DNA from: Prostheceraeus crozeri
Taxonomy: Eukaryota > Platyhelminthes > Polycladida > Euryleptidae
Reading direction: 5' to 3'
Assembly (NCBI GenBank): GCA_907163375.1
Contig: CAJQUW010000478.1
Coordinates: forward strand, 168,852-232,851
Length of the DNA stretch: 64,000 nt
The position numbers and the translations under genes were made by a program. The notes under the pieces are model-generated. The model saw nothing but the letters and a program-made list of their open reading frames with translations, was not told the origin of the DNA and did no database searches. This document shows positions 62,701 to 64,000 of this stretch, piece by piece. Positions within the stretch are counted from its first letter, which is position 1. Each line of letters starts with the position of its first letter.

Positions 62701-63824
62701 TTCCTCCGGAATAATTCAAATATTTGGTCATTCGCATCTCTTCAGGTCTCTAGTAGTGAAATGTTTCAGAAAATCAACCTTTCGGAAAGAATCGTAATCG
62801 GAAGTACCTGTAATCGATCACAATAATGAAATTCTTAGGAGAACAACTTTTGCTACTTCGCATTACGTTTGTCAGTAGTTAACTTCAATTGTGCGAAATT
62901 CAGTAGCGGAATTGGGATATAAGATTAAGGAATTGAATATGGTAAACATTTTAGAGACACGTAAGTGTGGGATGGAAAACACACGCTGAGAGAAAGAAAT
63001 GATTTTTTCCTTCCGCAATTCATGCAATCTTTCCCGATAGCCGGGCAATTAGGGCTATTCGCAACATGATCCGTAACTCACACGCAACTAAAACAATAGC
63101 GTTCGCTAAAACTTCTTTGGTGTCTTGCATCATTACGCTTAGTATTACTAGAAAAAAGAATTCTGTTTCTTAGATTCTTTAAGAAAAGAAGACCTACCCC
63201 TGTGTATAGGTTTCTCAGAAAGGCAAAGCTTATTCACGAGATAAGTCTGAACTATCAAGTACAGGTCGAATGAGGTTATTCGTTGTTCAGCTCACCTTGT
63301 ATCGTTTCAATGCGACGCAATTTTCCAACGCTGACTGCACCGACGTTGGTTGCTCCTAATATCAGTTTCTCTTGTTTTGAATCGTATCAGTCGCACCAAG
63401 GATCAATTTAACTTTCATTAAAATCGTCTTTCCTAGTACACGTAGTCACATTTGATGCGAGAAGCGATAGTTCAGCGAAGAACCAACAATCGATTCTGTA
63501 GGATGTTGTCGAACGATTGTATGAAAATCTGTCATGCAATCGTGACAGAAGGAGCCGATGGAAATAATGAACGAATAAGTTTGTAAAACAATCCGAATCA
63601 CACGAAGTTGAGCCTAGCGGCGGAAAGTAATTTTTCTGCAGGATGGTCCGATAAAGTTCACACAATCCTCAGTTCGGCGTGATTCGGTAAATTTGTCTGC
63701 AGCAAATAGCAGCAAGGTAAAGCTCATACTAACTCCTCGATGTAGAATTCTGTATCTTAATAGGTGAACTTGATGTAGTCAGAAAGTTTGCAGGTGGTCG
63801 AAATACTTCCGACTGGGTCCGCCA
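59795..63824 (-). pseudogene. Gag-pol remnant of the LTR element
   Basis: Recognisable pieces on the minus strand: a CCHC knuckle ending VANSPNCPA and a following CMNCGR (~63,110-63,010); a GTSDYDSFRKVDFLK protease block (~62,800); RT pieces including the YLD-type box (~61,975) and EPDPNKVESL (~61,790); and integrase with HAQANGVDRA (~60,260) and FLANYRSTPHTNTGLTPSAL (~60,140). The gene order is that of Ty3/Gypsy. Breaks are dense throughout. Confidence 0.8.
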
Positions 63825-64000
63825 TGTTGTAATAGGAGTCAAGTTAGAACGCACAGTAAGCAGAACACTTTATTCGCATGCTCGTAAGAGGTGTGTCATC
63901 GACATACAGCGTCAGACAACCGGGCGTAAGCGCACACACGATTCGTCTCTCTTCGTCCAATGAGAGCTCTCGTATCTCCAAGGGAAATCCTATCTCAACA
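63825..64000 (-). repeat. 5' LTR (right)
   Basis: 176 bp, ending exactly at the window edge with CAACA. It differs from the left LTR at about six to eight positions. Contains the AATAAA-like signal on the minus strand. Confidence 0.9.

Larger units (their letters stand above)
56068..64000 (-). mobile_element. Ty3/Gypsy-type LTR retrotransposon
   Basis: Two LTRs of 176-178 bp (56,068-56,245 and 63,825-64,000) start TGTTG and end CAACA and agree at about 96%. Orientation is minus: the complement of the sequence beside the right LTR is TGGCGGACCCAGTCGG, a primer-binding-site candidate, and beside the left LTR is TTTTTTAGGGGGAGGG, a polypurine tract. Internal parts from 5' to 3': gag zinc knuckle (~63,110-63,010), aspartic protease (~62,830-62,770), reverse transcriptase (~62,400-61,800), RNase H, integrase (~60,800-59,800), in the Ty3/Gypsy order. 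The coding region is a fossil with very many breaks. Confidence 0.9.

Overview
This is a repeat-dense stretch of an animal genome, with introns, AT-rich sequence and no operons. No multi-exon host protein gene could be recognised; the only confident host gene is a tRNA-Thr(UGU) at 51,208-51,279 (minus strand). The mix of PIF/Harbinger, hAT, mariner, pogo/Tigger, Penelope-like (PLE), Polinton/Maverick and Ty3/Gypsy elements, together with the scattered octamer TAGGCCTA, suggests a marine invertebrate. An echinoderm or other marine deuterostome is a guess from general impression, not something shown here.

Layout. 1-~3,800: a two-gene PIF/Harbinger element, cut by the window edge, with a Myb/SANT-like gene (+) facing a HARBI1-type nuclease gene (-); a 710-bp hAT-like MITE sits in the Myb intron. 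~3,840-11,915: a second Harbinger element with the same two genes in mirror order. Its transposase is split by a 2.3-kb hAT-like non-autonomous element (8-bp target duplication) and a 1.75-kb PIF element (TAA duplication), and a pogo-type MITE sits in a Myb intron. 12,025-16,100: unannotated DNA with one MITE-like palindrome. 16,100-28,430: a cluster of PLE copies from at least two families, mostly joined head to head as inverted repeats, bounded by (AT)n tracts and carrying hammerhead-like motifs in their terminal repeats.

28,435-49,697: a mariner that landed in a PLE remnant and was itself split by a 17-kb Polinton (29,073-46,119, GTGGCA duplication) and a 2.75-kb pogo/Tigger element (46,848-49,593, TA duplication). 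The Polinton carries recognisable double-jelly-roll capsid, penton-like protein, packaging ATPase, adenovirus-type protease, protein-primed DNA polymerase B, integrase, and a phospholipase A2-like domain in one frame with the start of the integrase, plus several unassigned proteins. It is a fossil with roughly ten breaks, but its ends and duplication are well preserved, so it is young.

49,700-55,357: mostly unannotated, with the tRNA gene. 55,358 onward: a hAT-like element whose first exon is cut by a Ty3/Gypsy LTR element (56,068-64,000, minus orientation) with ~177-bp LTRs. Between its integrase end and its 3' LTR lies a 3.3-kb tract almost without G on the + strand, interrupted by blocks of pure G/T. 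That tract is the strangest compositional signal in the window and may be biological or an assembly artefact.
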